Shown here piece by piece: positions 52,685 to 61,032 of a DNA stretch of 64,000 nucleotides. Each line of letters starts with the position of its first letter. The stretch's first letter is position 1. The position numbers and the translations under genes are program-made. The DNA lies in assembly GCF_015326965.1 (NCBI RefSeq), contig NZ_CP017659.1, positions 3,286,001 to 3,350,000 of the forward strand. The letters are read 5' to 3'. The notes under the pieces are model-generated. The model was not told the DNA's origin. It worked only from the letters and a program-made list of their open reading frames with translations, and ran no database searches. The stretch comes from Paenibacillus sp. JZ16. GTDB lineage: Bacteria; Bacillota; Bacilli; Paenibacillales; Paenibacillaceae.

Positions 52685-52870
52685 ATGAGACCTTTGCAAA
52701 TATCACCGGAGACGGCGGTTACACTGTCCAAGCAGCTGGGCGTTCCGCTGGAACAGCTGATGCACATGCCTCAGCATATATTAATGCAGAAAATTGCCGA
52801 GCTTGCCAAGAATGAAGAAGCGAAAGCAACGAAAAAAGACGATGAGTCACCATCATCGGAGAACTCATGA
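52685..52870 (+). CDS. YycC-like small protein
   Basis: The 61-residue protein MRPLQISPETAVTLSKQLGV then PLEQLMHMPQHILMQKIAEL matches the compact helical YycC family (MRPLQISPETA...LG.P...L..MP). A Lys/Asp/Ser-rich tail (KATKKDDESPSS) follows. The function is unknown. GGAGGAG precedes the ATG. The stop overlaps the next start (ATGA at 52867), so the two genes are coupled. Confidence 0.75.
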   Translation: MRPLQISPETAVTLSKQLGVPLEQLMHMPQHILMQKIAELAKNEEAKATKKDDESPSSENS

Positions 52871-53097
52871 TTCCTTTTTCCAATACTTGGCCCTATGATG
52901 TCGTTGGAAACGACGTATATGTACACAGCTGCCCATTCTGCGGAACCGACAATGTATTGCTGCCGATGAAACCCAAAGAGCTGATAAGCGTAAGGGAAGG
53001 GAAAAAGAAGCTGCTGATCTTCCCCTGCTGCCACAACAAAGTAACCGTGCTGGACAGCGATATCGACTACTTGCTCACGGATCAGCGATTACGCTGA
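52867..53097 (+). CDS. Hypothetical 76-residue cysteine-pair protein
   Basis: Translation is coupled to the YycC-like gene by an ATGA overlap. The product has CPFC near residue 22 and a later CC pair (LLIFPCCHNKVTVLD), which could form a small zinc site. The rest is a mix of strands, with a charged VREGKKK turn. No family is recognised. A hairpin at 53139-53172 follows. Confidence 0.6.
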   Translation: MIPFSNTWPYDVVGNDVYVHSCPFCGTDNVLLPMKPKELISVREGKKKLLIFPCCHNKVTVLDSDIDYLLTDQRLR

Positions 53098-53138
53098 TTT
53101 TGCCGCAGAGCATGAGTTTAGCTATTCGTGTTAGTCCA

Positions 53139-53172
53139 ACAGCCTGCTGACCCACCCTTCAGCGGGCTATTT
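53139..53172. terminator. Hairpin between convergent genes
   Basis: AGCCTGCTGA and TCAGCGGGCT arms, weak T stretches. Possibly a terminator for both neighbours. Confidence 0.45.
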
Positions 53173-53175
53173 GCA

Positions 53176-53883
53176 TTATGACTCTGCCTTAAGTGCCTCG
53201 TTCTTCTGCTCCCGTATCTGCTCGGATATCAGCTTCCATTGCTCTCTGGATGCGCGTATCATCGCGGCGTCCATAATCTTGTCATCCTGGACCACTCTGG
53301 AGAACCATTGAACCGCCTCCTGAAACTGTCCCAGCCTGCGGTGGATCTCTCCGATCAGATACAGCAGCCTAGCATCATTCGCCCCTACCCCTTCCAGCTC
53401 GAACACTCGAACATAGGATTCCAGGCTATAACTCAAGAACCGCTTCTCTTGATCCTCGTTGCCCTGATACCGGTACAGCCAAGCGATATGATGCAGCAGG
53501 CTGGCCACAATGCGATCCCGCTCCCCGATGACTTGGGCGCAGAGGAGAGCCAGCTTGTACGACTCCAGAGCATCCTCCAGATTGCGCGAGCCGCCCATAT
53601 CCCTCTTCTCCCAGCGGCATCCGACTTGCTCGTGAAAGAGCGCCTTCTGCCGTTCGTTCAATTTCAGGGTCGAGTTTTCCGTGGAGGCAAAACCGCATTC
53701 AGGACAGATCCGCACCACGTAAAAATCGGGATTCTCCGATTTATAATAAGCGCAAAAATCCGTATCTGTACGGTATGCCTTTTTAAAGCTGGGTCTTACC
53801 CTGGATGTTTCATATTCATGCTCACAGTGCGCGCAAACCACCTTGATGGAATACAAGGGTTCCAATTTCACGCCATTCGCCAT
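53176..53883 (-). CDS. DUF2225 family protein
   Basis: The 235-residue protein begins with a CxxC...CPxC zinc-binding head (VVCAHCEHEYETSR and VRICPECGFAS) with FCAYYKSENPDFYVVR between them, the DUF2225 signature. The rest is helical and TPR-like (EDALESYKLALLCAQVIGE, LLYLIGEIHRRLGQFQEAV). The function is unknown. GAAGGG directly abuts the ATG at 53883, so a start slightly downstream is possible. Confidence 0.85.
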   Translation of the reverse strand: MANGVKLEPLYSIKVVCAHCEHEYETSRVRPSFKKAYRTDTDFCAYYKSENPDFYVVRICPECGFASTENSTLKLNERQKALFHEQVGCRWEKRDMGGSRNLEDALESYKLALLCAQVIGERDRIVASLLHHIAWLYRYQGNEDQEKRFLSYSLESYVRVFELEGVGANDARLLYLIGEIHRRLGQFQEAVQWFSRVVQDDKIMDAAMIRASREQWKLISEQIREQKNEALKAES

Positions 53884-53928
53884 CCCTTCATTCGTGTCTA
53901 ATTCCTGTTTCGAAATAGGTCTTTGGAA

Positions 53929-54306
53929 CTAAGGAGTGTTCACGAAATGGTGGGCGGGGCCGGACAGACGCTGCAGCACAAAATCACGTAATTCATCCTC
54001 CACGCCAATTTCGATTAGGGCTCCTGCCATGCAGCCAAGCCATTCTTCGGCATGGCGATCCGTAATCGGGAATTTCATGTGCCTGGCCCGCATCATCGGA
54101 TGTCCGAATGCTTCCGAGAACAAGGCTGGCCCTCCAAAAAACTGGCTCAAGAACATATATTGCTTCTCCATCACCGGCATAATATCTTCCGGAAACAATG
54201 GCGAAAGCAGCTCATTTTGCTGCACTCTCGGATAAAAAGCTTCGACGAGCGAACGTACACCCTCGGCACCCCCGAGGTTATCATAGATGCTTAAGTTCGG
54301 ATTCAT
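53929..54306 (-). CDS. Truncated hemoglobin, group II (YjbI-like)
   Basis: 125-residue 2-on-2 globin. YDNLGGAEGVRSLVEAFY is the start of helices A-B. FLSQFFGGP lies in the CD-E region. The proximal histidine is in RARHMKFPI, and WLGCMAGAL is helix G with the group II tryptophan. It binds O2 or NO; the role is debated. AGATTAGCGGAT precedes the ATG, a weak site. It sits in the yjb-like neighbourhood with pepF and nadK. Confidence 0.93.
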   Translation of the reverse strand: MNPNLSIYDNLGGAEGVRSLVEAFYPRVQQNELLSPLFPEDIMPVMEKQYMFLSQFFGGPALFSEAFGHPMMRARHMKFPITDRHAEEWLGCMAGALIEIGVEDELRDFVLQRLSGPAHHFVNTP

Positions 54307-54380
54307 ATCCGCTAATCTCCCATCTGTTTTATGTTACGCTTTCGATTGGATGTACCTATCCATTATACCAAAAAAACGAC

Positions 54381-54415
54381 AAAAAAAGGCGCTAAGCAAT
54401 GGTTAGCACCTTTTA
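54381..54415 (-). terminator. Terminator after the 32-residue membrane peptide gene
   Basis: AAAGGTGCTAA-CCATTGC-TTAGCGCCTTT followed by TTTT on the minus strand. Confidence 0.75.
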
Positions 54416-54422
54416 GAACTTA

Positions 54423-54521
54423 TTAATAACTGCGCCAGTCCTCTTCACTCTGGACGAGAGAAGCACGTATAACATAAACGAAGGCGCATACTAGGATACC
54501 TGCGACTATGCTCATGATCAT
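54423..54521 (-). CDS. 32-residue single-helix membrane peptide
   Basis: ATG at 54521 (or 54515) behind GGAGTG. The peptide is MIMSIVAGILVCAFVYVIRA followed by a polar tail with EEDWRSY: one membrane helix with an acidic/aromatic tail. A TATAAT (minus strand, 54572-54567) lies upstream and a good terminator starts eight bases past the stop. It is therefore a complete small transcription unit. The family is unknown to me. Confidence 0.5.
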   Translation of the reverse strand: MIMSIVAGILVCAFVYVIRASLVQSEEDWRSY

Positions 54522-54715
54522 CACTCCATCCAAACATAATACGAAAGATGTGCTTTGATGTTTTTTATTATAGCACAAGATCCCCGAAAATAAAGCACAA
54601 TTGTAACCGCTTTCTCATGTTTTTTATACTGTTTGTCCTATATCTTGCATAGATTTTTAACAACGGACCTATATTTCCATCATTCACATCGATGCCAGGG
54701 GGCGTATTTCTTATT

Positions 54716-55945
54716 ATGACCATGAAAAAAATGGGCTGGCTCTTGCTCGTGACGGCACTGCTCAGCGTAATTGTCCTAATGGCTTTATTTCCCGAAGCGG
54801 CGCTTCAATCCGCACTCCGTGGCCTGTCGATATGGTGGGACGTGCTGTTCCCTTCCCTGTTCCCGTTCTTTGTTATTTCCGAGGTGCTGCTGGGGTTCGG
54901 CGTAGTCCACCTGATTGGCACGCTCCTGGACCCTATGATGAGACCGTTATTTCGTATTCCGGGGGCCGGAGGATTCGTTGCAGCAATGGGATATGTTTCA
55001 GGATACCCGGTCGGTGCCAAATTAACCGCCAAGCTATGGGAACAAAAAATGGTAAATCGGGAGGAAGGTGAGCGACTTGTCGCTTTCACCACCTCTTCTG
55101 ACCCTATATTTCTAATTGGTGCCGTCTCCATCGGTTTCTTTCATGACCCCAAGATCGGTTTGATCCTTGCCTTGTCCCATTATGGCGGAGGTTTCCTTGT
55201 GGGGTTGATTATGAGATTTCATGGCAGGCATGAATCCAAAACAGCAACCGATTCACTCCGCCTGTCGCAGGCTAACACAAGCAGACTCAAGTCCGCCCTC
55301 CATGCCATGCATGCGGCGCGTGAGCAGGATGGCCGGGACCTCGGCACCCTGTTAAGACAAGCGATACAATCATCGCTTCAGCTCATTATCGTCGTCGGCG
55401 GACTTGTGGTTTTCTTCTCCGTGTTTCTTGAACTCTGGACCCGCGCCGGCGTTATGCCTGCGCTAACTGAAGCCATCAGTTTGCTGTTATCTCTGGTTGG
55501 GATGCCTGAATCCTTATCCACTGCCATCGTAGGCGGATTGTTTGAGGTCACACTTGGTGCCCGATATGCCGGGGAAGCAGGGGCTGCAATTCCATTGCCA
55601 TACAAAGCGGCCGCGGCTGCCTTTATATTGTCATGGGGCGGTTTGTCCGTTCATGCCCAGATCATTAGCATCCTGAACTCTACCAACCTCAGGTATTTCC
55701 CTTTTGTCATTGCAAGACTGATTCATGGTGTGATTGCCGCGGTCGCTGTATTGCTGTTGTGGAGAAGTGTCATGGGATCTTCGATACCGACCATGGCCCT
55801 TCCGGCTGTTTCGGATTCCGCCCTAAACGGGTATACCCATATTATGGCGGCTTTCTGTATCCTGCTCGGTTTCCTGATTGCGGTTGCGTTGTTTATTCAG
55901 ATCATTCGAGGACTGCAGCAGAAAATCCGCAAATTCCCAAGGTGA
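54716..55945 (+). CDS. ylbJ: Sporulation integral membrane protein YlbJ
   Basis: The 409-residue membrane protein of the nucleoside-recognition (Gate) family begins with a helix. It then has GLSIWWDVLFPSLFPFFVI, MGYVSGYPVGAKLTAKLW and FTTSSDPIFLIGAVSIGFF, the YlbJ signature. In B. subtilis ylbJ is a mother-cell sporulation gene of unclear transport role. The ATG at 54716 or 54692 is possible; an AGGGGG site lies between. nadK follows 64 bases later. Confidence 0.88.
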   Translation: MTMKKMGWLLLVTALLSVIVLMALFPEAALQSALRGLSIWWDVLFPSLFPFFVISEVLLGFGVVHLIGTLLDPMMRPLFRIPGAGGFVAAMGYVSGYPVGAKLTAKLWEQKMVNREEGERLVAFTTSSDPIFLIGAVSIGFFHDPKIGLILALSHYGGGFLVGLIMRFHGRHESKTATDSLRLSQANTSRLKSALHAMHAAREQDGRDLGTLLRQAIQSSLQLIIVVGGLVVFFSVFLELWTRAGVMPALTEAISLLLSLVGMPESLSTAIVGGLFEVTLGARYAGEAGAAIPLPYKAAAAAFILSWGGLSVHAQIISILNSTNLRYFPFVIARLIHGVIAAVAVLLLWRSVMGSSIPTMALPAVSDSALNGYTHIMAAFCILLGFLIAVALFIQIIRGLQQKIRKFPR

Positions 55946-56009
55946 ACATTGTGTTCTTCTCCAAGATTGATTATCATCTTTATATAACCTTACAAAGGAG
56001 CTTATCAAC

Positions 56010-56813
56010 TTGAGATATTATGTTCTGGACCGCGGTGACCCATTGTCTGTCGAGCTGACCCAGCAATTTCACAAGCTGGCGGAACAGCGGGGGTTTGTGC
56101 TGGATGCAGAATCTCCGGAGATTGTGGTCTCGATCGGCGGAGACGGTACGATGCTGCATGCTTTCCATACTTTTATAGACCGTATTCCTGACCTCGCTTT
56201 TGTCGGTGTCCACACGGGCCACTTGGGATTCTATGCTGATTGGAAGGCCGATGAACTGACAGAGCTAATTGATCATATGAGCGGGGAAGGCGAACACGGC
56301 AACGTGAAGCCGCGCCTCGTCAAGTACCCCCTGGTTCAACTGGAAATTCATAAGAAATCAGGAACGTCCTCTTACATTGCTTTAAACGAATTCACGCTTA
56401 AAGGCGTTGACGGTACCGTTGTCGCGCAGATTGACATCAACGACGTAACCTTTGAAATGTTCAGGGGAGACGGGATTTGCGTGTCCACGCCATCCGGCAG
56501 CACGGCTTATAACAAAAGTGTCGGCGGAGCGATGGTGCATCCTTCCATCGATGCTCTGCAGATCGCGGAAATCGCCTCGATTAACAATCGGATTTTCCGT
56601 ACGCTGGGCTCACCGCTGCTCCTGCCTAAGCATCATCATTGTGATATATTCTCGCGTAAAGAACAGCGTTTGCTGCTTACCATCGATCATGTGAATATCT
56701 CGATTGACGACCTCGTATCCGTGCGCTGTCAAGTGGCGGAACAGCAGGTCAGTTTTGCACGCTATCGGCCGTTCCCGTTCTGGAATCGTGTCCGTGATGC
56801 ATTTCTTGGCTAA
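56010..56813 (+). CDS. nadK: NAD kinase
   Basis: Phosphorylates NAD+ to NADP+. The 267-residue protein has GGDGT (43-47) in SIGGDGTMLHAF, the catalytic aspartate region, and FVGVHTGHLGFYADW. The nucleotide-binding ISTPSGSTAYNKSVGG-type block (here VSTPSGSTAYNKS) follows. TTG start about 10 bases after AAAGGAG. Its terminator has been split by the IS3-family element that starts 50 bases past the stop. Confidence 0.95.
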   Translation: MRYYVLDRGDPLSVELTQQFHKLAEQRGFVLDAESPEIVVSIGGDGTMLHAFHTFIDRIPDLAFVGVHTGHLGFYADWKADELTELIDHMSGEGEHGNVKPRLVKYPLVQLEIHKKSGTSSYIALNEFTLKGVDGTVVAQIDINDVTFEMFRGDGICVSTPSGSTAYNKSVGGAMVHPSIDALQIAEIASINNRIFRTLGSPLLLPKHHHCDIFSRKEQRLLLTIDHVNISIDDLVSVRCQVAEQQVSFARYRPFPFWNRVRDAFLG

Positions 56814-56838
56814 TATTAAGAAGAACGACTACCTAACA

Positions 56839-56863
56839 AAAGAACGGCCACCAGCATTACTGG
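56839..56863. terminator. Left half of an IS-split bidirectional terminator (nadK/yutD)
   Basis: AAAAGAACGGCCACCAG-CATTA-CTGG lies here. The matching arm TGGTGACCGTTCTTTTTT lies at 58144-58161 beyond the IS. Joined at the TGG duplication they make a complete hairpin with T-runs both ways. Confidence 0.8.
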
Positions 56864-56900
56864 TGGTATTATCCCCTCATGGTAGACAGTGAAAAAAGAG
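56864..56900 (+). repeat. Left inverted repeat of the IS3-family element
   Basis: 37 bases beginning TGGTATTATCCCC and ending GAAAAAAGAG. It aligns with the right end without gaps. Confidence 0.85.
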
Positions 56901-56949
56901 GACATGTTACAATGAACTCAAATACTGGATACCGGAGGGGATTTTTGTT

Positions 56950-57288
56950 ATGTCAGCGAAGAAAGGCCAAACCTTTAATCGATATAGCGAAGAAACGAAG
57001 AAAGAAGCCGTTCGTCTGCGAGTGGAAGAAGGTTGGACGTACAGTCGGATCATGAAGAAGTTTGGGATTAAGAGCGAGAGCCAGATTATCACATGGGTTC
57101 GTAAAAACCAAAATGGAGAGAGTTTCGAGGATTACCGTGGACGTTGGACGAAGAAGCATTTTAGTAGTGCAGAAGAAGAAAATGCTTATCTGAAAGCACA
57201 GGTAGAATATCTAAAAAAGCTCAATCCAAATTTGCACGGAGAGGAAAGTTGGATTTCGAAGCCCGGTGCCAGTCCGTTCGAGAAATAA
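56950..57288 (+). CDS. IS3-family transposase OrfA
   Basis: The 112-residue DNA-binding part of the transposase begins MSAKKGQTFNRYSEETKKEA. A helix-turn-helix (EEGWTYSRIMKKFGIKSESQIITWVRK) and a C-terminal leucine-zipper-like helix EEENAYLKAQVEYLKKL follow. The ATG follows GGAGGGGAT. The slippery heptamer A AAA AAG at 57213-57219 lies in this frame and can move ribosomes into orfB to make the OrfAB transposase. Confidence 0.92.
   Translation: MSAKKGQTFNRYSEETKKEAVRLRVEEGWTYSRIMKKFGIKSESQIITWVRKNQNGESFEDYRGRWTKKHFSSAEEENAYLKAQVEYLKKLNPNLHGEESWISKPGASPFEK
57213..57219 (+). promoter_or_regulatory. Programmed -1 frameshift site of the IS element
   Basis: A-AAA-AAG in the orfA frame (codons CTA AAA AAG). 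The orfB frame is open from this point onward, giving an OrfAB fusion. This is a standard IS3-family device. Confidence 0.75.
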
Positions 57289-58100
57289 GCAAGTGGGCAC
57301 CTGTGGTTTGGCTGTGTAAAATTGCTGAAATTTCGCGTGCAGGTTACTACAAATGGAAGAAAAATGCTGTCCTCAGAGAGAAACGAGCAGACCGGGATGC
57401 GGATCTGAAAGCACATATTTTAAGCATTCATCGGCTTCGTCCTTATTTCGGCTACAAACGTATGCGAACCGCGTTAGGCAAAGAAGGCCTTGTAGTGAAT
57501 CACAAAAAGGTACGCCGCTTAATGAGAGAACTTCAGATTCGTTCCATGATTTGCAAGAAACGTCCATTTGCTGGCCGGAAACCGTCCGTTCTGTTCCGTA
57601 ATGTCCTAAATCGGGAATTCTCAGCGACAACTCCTGTGCAGAAGCTCGTGACGGATATTACGTATGTCCGGATTGGGCATGATTTTGCTTATCTCTCCGT
57701 GGTGATGGATCTGTACAACAATGAAATTGTAGCGTGGGAACTCTCTGAGCGAAATGACTTAAAACTCGTTACAGACACAGTGAAGAAACTGAAATGTGGA
57801 CCTTCCTTGCTCCACTCGGACCAAGGGTTTCAGTATACAACACAAACCTATGCCAAGTTACTTGAAGAGAAGAAGCTTACAGGAAGCCATTCCCGGCGTG
57901 GAAACTGCTATGACAATGCTTGTATTGAGTCGTTCTTCTCCCACTTAAAGACAGAGAAACTGTATTTGGAGAGACCTCAAAATCTGGAGCAAGCCAGGAG
58001 CCAAATTACGGAGTATATTTCGTTTTACAACATGGAACGTTTCCAAAACAAACTGGGCGACCTCTCCCCGATTGAGTTTCGGGAAAAAGTCGCCGCTTAA
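57249..58100 (+). CDS. IS3-family transposase OrfB (rve integrase core)
   Basis: The catalytic part has a DDE triad: D in LVTDITYVRIG, D about 60 residues on in SLLHSDQGFQYTT, and E in CIESFFSHLKTEKLY 35 residues later. An HTH_21-like region (FGYKRMRTALGKEGLVVNHKKVRRLM) precedes the core. The listed start is a TTG at 57249, but the natural product is probably the -1 frameshift fusion with OrfA. The frame is full length (283 residues) without internal stops. Confidence 0.93.
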   Translation: MDFEARCQSVREISKWAPVVWLCKIAEISRAGYYKWKKNAVLREKRADRDADLKAHILSIHRLRPYFGYKRMRTALGKEGLVVNHKKVRRLMRELQIRSMICKKRPFAGRKPSVLFRNVLNREFSATTPVQKLVTDITYVRIGHDFAYLSVVMDLYNNEIVAWELSERNDLKLVTDTVKKLKCGPSLLHSDQGFQYTTQTYAKLLEEKKLTGSHSRRGNCYDNACIESFFSHLKTEKLYLERPQNLEQARSQITEYISFYNMERFQNKLGDLSPIEFREKVAA

Positions 58101-58106
58101 TAAAAT

Positions 58107-58143
58107 CTCTTTTTTTAATGTCTACTTGACGGGGCTATGACCA
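58107..58143 (-). repeat. Right inverted repeat of the IS3-family element
   Basis: 37 bases. On the minus strand it begins TGGTCATAGCCCC and ends TTAAAAAAAGAG. Confidence 0.85.
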
Positions 58144-58159
58144 TGGTGACCGTTCTTTT

Positions 58160-58699
58160 TTATTGCGGCTGTTCAGCCGAAAGATTAGGCTCCTTGGAAG
58201 GCTTTGCGTCCTTCTCTTTGGATTCCTTAGGATCGCGTGGCTCGCGTCTGGATTCCTTCGCTTCGCGCCGCTCGCGTTGGTCCTTGTGTTCCTTGCCCGG
58301 TTTGGGGCCCTCCTGCTGGGCTTCCTTGCTTCCCTTCGCTTCCCCCTCACCCTGGGTTTCCTTGGGGGATGATTCACGAATCTCCACAGGGTCTTTGGAA
58401 TTGGCATGGTCTTTGCTATCCTTCTGCTCCTTGGTTTTCTGAAGCACGAAGTGAGCACAACCAAAATTGCAGTATTCGTTAATGTAATCGGACATGCTGG
58501 AGAAGGTAGAGTCCTTGGCAGCTTTAGGATGATTATCCCGATAGAAACCTTTAAGCCGAAGCTGATTGTAACCCCAGTCTCCCACGATGTAGTCATAACG
58601 GTCCAGCACCTCGCTGTACCGCTCCCGGAAAGCTTCCAGATTCCAGCCGTTTCGATGGTCCTTTAACACTTCATAACTTTTGTTTCCGATAACGATCAT
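58160..58699 (-). CDS. yutD: YutD-family protein with a long charged tail
   Basis: The ATG at 58699 is taken (AGGGGAAG upstream). Residues 1-90 are the YutD/DUF1027 domain: MIVIGNKSYEVLKDHRNGWN, RYDYIVGDWGYNQLRLKGF and INEYCNFGCAHFVL. After about residue 92 comes an ~85-residue low-complexity tail of Lys, Glu, Ser and Pro (KESRREPRDPKESKEK) absent from typical YutD (~100 residues). It lies directly downstream of lipA, as in B. subtilis. Its terminator was cut by the IS element. Confidence 0.88.
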   Translation of the reverse strand: MIVIGNKSYEVLKDHRNGWNLEAFRERYSEVLDRYDYIVGDWGYNQLRLKGFYRDNHPKAAKDSTFSSMSDYINEYCNFGCAHFVLQKTKEQKDSKDHANSKDPVEIRESSPKETQGEGEAKGSKEAQQEGPKPGKEHKDQRERREAKESRREPRDPKESKEKDAKPSKEPNLSAEQPQ

Positions 58700-58726
58700 T
58701 GAAAGCTTCCCCTGCCTTTCCAAAGG

Positions 58727-59620
58727 TTAAGACTGCACGGTCTCTTCCTTGTTGCGTTCTGCAGATTTCACTTGCTCGTGTGCATGATAGGAGCTGCGCA
58801 CCAGAGGACCGGACTCCACGTGGCTGAATCCGCGCTTCATTCCCTCTTCCTTCAAGATCGCAAACTCCTCCGGCGTATAGTATTTTTCAACATTCAGATG
58901 CTTTGGCGAAGGCTGCAAATATTGGCCGATCGTCATGATATCGCAACCCACCGAACGCAGGTCGTCCATCGCTTCCAGAATCTCATGCCATTGTTCGCCG
59001 ACACCTAGCATTATGCTGGATTTGGTCGGAATATCTGGCTGCATCGCCTTGGCATTCTTCAGCAATTGCAAGGAACGGGTGTACTTGGCCTTGGCACGTA
59101 CCCGATCCGACATTCGCTCGACCGTCTCAATGTTATGGTTCAGAATGTCCGGCTTCACATCCATTACGATCTTAAGCGCTTCTTCGCTGCCCATAAAATC
59201 CGGAATCAGCACTTCCACCGAGCATAGCGGCAGACGTCTGCGAATGGCTTTAACCGTTTCAGCGAATATGTAGGCCCCGCCATCTTTCAGATCATCCCGT
59301 GCTACGCTTGTTACTACGCAGTGACGCAGGTTCATCTGTTCCGCCGCTTCCGCTACGCGTTCCGGCTCCTGAAGATCCAGTTCCGTTGGAAGACCCGTGT
59401 TGACAGCGCAGAATCGGCAGGCGCGGGTACAAATATCACCCAGGATCATGAAGGTTGCCGTACGGTTAGCCCAGCATTCATAAATATTCGGACAGCGAGC
59501 CTCTTCACACACCGTGTGCAGTGTCTTGGATCGCATCATGCTTTTGATTTCTTTATAATTATCGCCAGTAGTCAGCTTGATTCGAATCCAGTCAGGTTTT
59601 GGCTGTTTGGTTTTAGACAA
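58727..59620 (-). CDS. lipA: Lipoyl synthase
   Basis: Radical SAM enzyme that inserts two sulfurs into octanoyl-protein. The 297-residue protein has the auxiliary-cluster cysteines in [13 protein letters not shown] and the radical SAM cluster CTRACRFC. The late [11 protein letters not shown] motif (conserved R-S-S-Y) is present. TTG start behind AAGAAGG. A TATAAT on the minus strand at about 59693 is a candidate -10. Cotranscribed with yutD, 27 bases downstream. Confidence 0.96.
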   Translation of the reverse strand: MSKTKQPKPDWIRIKLTTGDNYKEIKSMMRSKTLHTVCEEARCPNIYECWANRTATFMILGDICTRACRFCAVNTGLPTELDLQEPERVAEAAEQMNLRHCVVTSVARDDLKDGGAYIFAETVKAIRRRLPLCSVEVLIPDFMGSEEALKIVMDVKPDILNHNIETVERMSDRVRAKAKYTRSLQLLKNAKAMQPDIPTKSSIMLGVGEQWHEILEAMDDLRSVGCDIMTIGQYLQPSPKHLNVEKYYTPEEFAILKEEGMKRGFSHVESGPLVRSSYHAHEQVKSAERNKEETVQS

Positions 59621-59842
59621 AGAAAAAACCTTCTTTCGAATTTATTGATGTAACTCAAGACATACCCCATCGTTTGCTGTCCCATATTATATCATGAAAA
59701 CCATCATATTACTTGTTTCGCATCGATATGAGATTAATCTAGTTGCGGCATGGATAAAAATCCTTGTTTCGATTCACCCTACAGTGTAGGCATGACTGTC
59801 CGTCCTTAATTATGACAATCCAAAAGGAAGGAGAAGGACACA

Positions 59843-60925
59843 TTGAGGATTTTCCAACCATTGAGCGCAAGCGGTATTATGATTCGCTGCACTGCTGCAG
59901 CTGTGGCTGCCTTGACAGCTGCCTGCTGCATGTGCGGGCCTGTGTCCGCATCCGCCTCTGTTGCGGTCAGCACCGCTGACGATACGGTGAAAACATCGGA
60001 TGTTAACGCCATTTTTGCAGACCGGAAGTCGTTATATGATGAGATTTCCACCGTTACCCAAATTCCTTGGTATCGCCTGGCTGCCATTGACCAGTATGAA
60101 CGGACACTAACTAGAGTCCACCCCAAGGATCGCAAACATCCGGACCGGACGCTCGGAATCTTCATCCCCTCCACAAGATGGGCCGGGGCGTTAAATCCCA
60201 ATCAGGAAGATGTAAATCCGACGTCGATCAACGTGTTTTCCGGCATCGGACTGGATGGGGATGGAGATGGCAAGGCGGATCCGAATAATGATATCGACCT
60301 GCTATATACCGTTGCGGCAAGGCTCGCCCCCTACGGTCATGCTGCCGATGACTTCAGCATCGGACTCTGGTCATACTACCAGAATACGCGGGCTGTTCAG
60401 CGCGTCATGCAATACGCCAAAATGTACGAGACCTTTGGAAAGCTGGACTTGTTTGACCATGCATTTCCTCTCCCGGTCAAAAGCAACTATTCCTACCGAA
60501 GCACATTTGGCATGGGACGCAACTGGGGAGGCAGAAGGGTTCACGAGGGAACGGATTTGTTTGCCTCATACGGAGTCCCCGTTCGAAGCACCTGTTACGG
60601 CGTTGTCGAAATCAAGGGCTGGAATAAATATGGCGGGTGGCGCATCGGCATCCGTGATTTGAATAATCATTACCACTATTACGCCCATCTGCAAGGCTTT
60701 GACAAAGGAATCTCGCTCGGGGATGTCGTTAAGCCGGGTCAAACCCTTGGCTGGGTTGGGAGCTCCGGTTATGGCAAGCCGGGAACCCAAGGCAAGTTCC
60801 CTCCACACCTCCATTACGGCATCTACCGGGACACCGGATTGACCGAATGGGCATTCGATCCTTACCCGCTGCTGAAGCACTGGGAAATGGAAGAAAAACG
60901 CTCAAAGAAAAAAACGCGCTCCTGA
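59843..60925 (+). CDS. LytH-like sporulation M23 peptidase with N-terminal lysozyme-like region
   Basis: The 360-residue exported protein has a signal peptide (IMIRCTAAAVAALTAACCMCG). Residues ~50-195 resemble a transglycosylase-like fold (IPWYRLAAIDQYERTL, LWSYYQNTRAVQRV). A C-terminal LytM/M23 domain carries zinc residues H and D in HEGTDLFA and H-x-H in PPHLHYGIY, with YYAHLQGF between them. B. subtilis LytH trims cortex side chains and is adjacent to yunB, as here. TTG start behind AAGGAGAAGG. Confidence 0.87.
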   Translation: MRIFQPLSASGIMIRCTAAAVAALTAACCMCGPVSASASVAVSTADDTVKTSDVNAIFADRKSLYDEISTVTQIPWYRLAAIDQYERTLTRVHPKDRKHPDRTLGIFIPSTRWAGALNPNQEDVNPTSINVFSGIGLDGDGDGKADPNNDIDLLYTVAARLAPYGHAADDFSIGLWSYYQNTRAVQRVMQYAKMYETFGKLDLFDHAFPLPVKSNYSYRSTFGMGRNWGGRRVHEGTDLFASYGVPVRSTCYGVVEIKGWNKYGGWRIGIRDLNNHYHYYAHLQGFDKGISLGDVVKPGQTLGWVGSSGYGKPGTQGKFPPHLHYGIYRDTGLTEWAFDPYPLLKHWEMEEKRSKKKTRS

Positions 60926-60950
60926 GTTCAACCCAGGGGGCGCGTTTTCT
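60907..60950. terminator. Terminator between lytH-like gene and yunB
   Basis: AAAAAACGCGCTCCTG and CAGGGGGCGCGTTTT arms; it begins inside the 3' end of the peptidase gene. Confidence 0.8.
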
Positions 60951-61032
60951 CCGTTAAGGACATCCATTACTGCGAAGTGAATCATGGAGCGTGCTTCCAT
61001 ATGCTGGCGCCAAATTAAATGAATCAGCGCTC

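Larger units (their letters stand above)
56864..58143 (+). mobile_element. IS3-family (IS150-like) insertion sequence, complete, 1280 bp
   Basis: The ends are 37-base imperfect inverted repeats, starting TGGTATTATCCCC on the left and TGGTCATAGCCCC (minus strand) on the right. Both share GTAGACA and AAAAAAGAG at the same distances, with TG...CA termini. A 3-bp target duplication TGG (56861-56863 and 58144-58146) flanks it. It carries orfA and orfB overlapping in the -1 frame with an A-AAA-AAG slippery site. It looks intact and potentially active. Confidence 0.93.
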
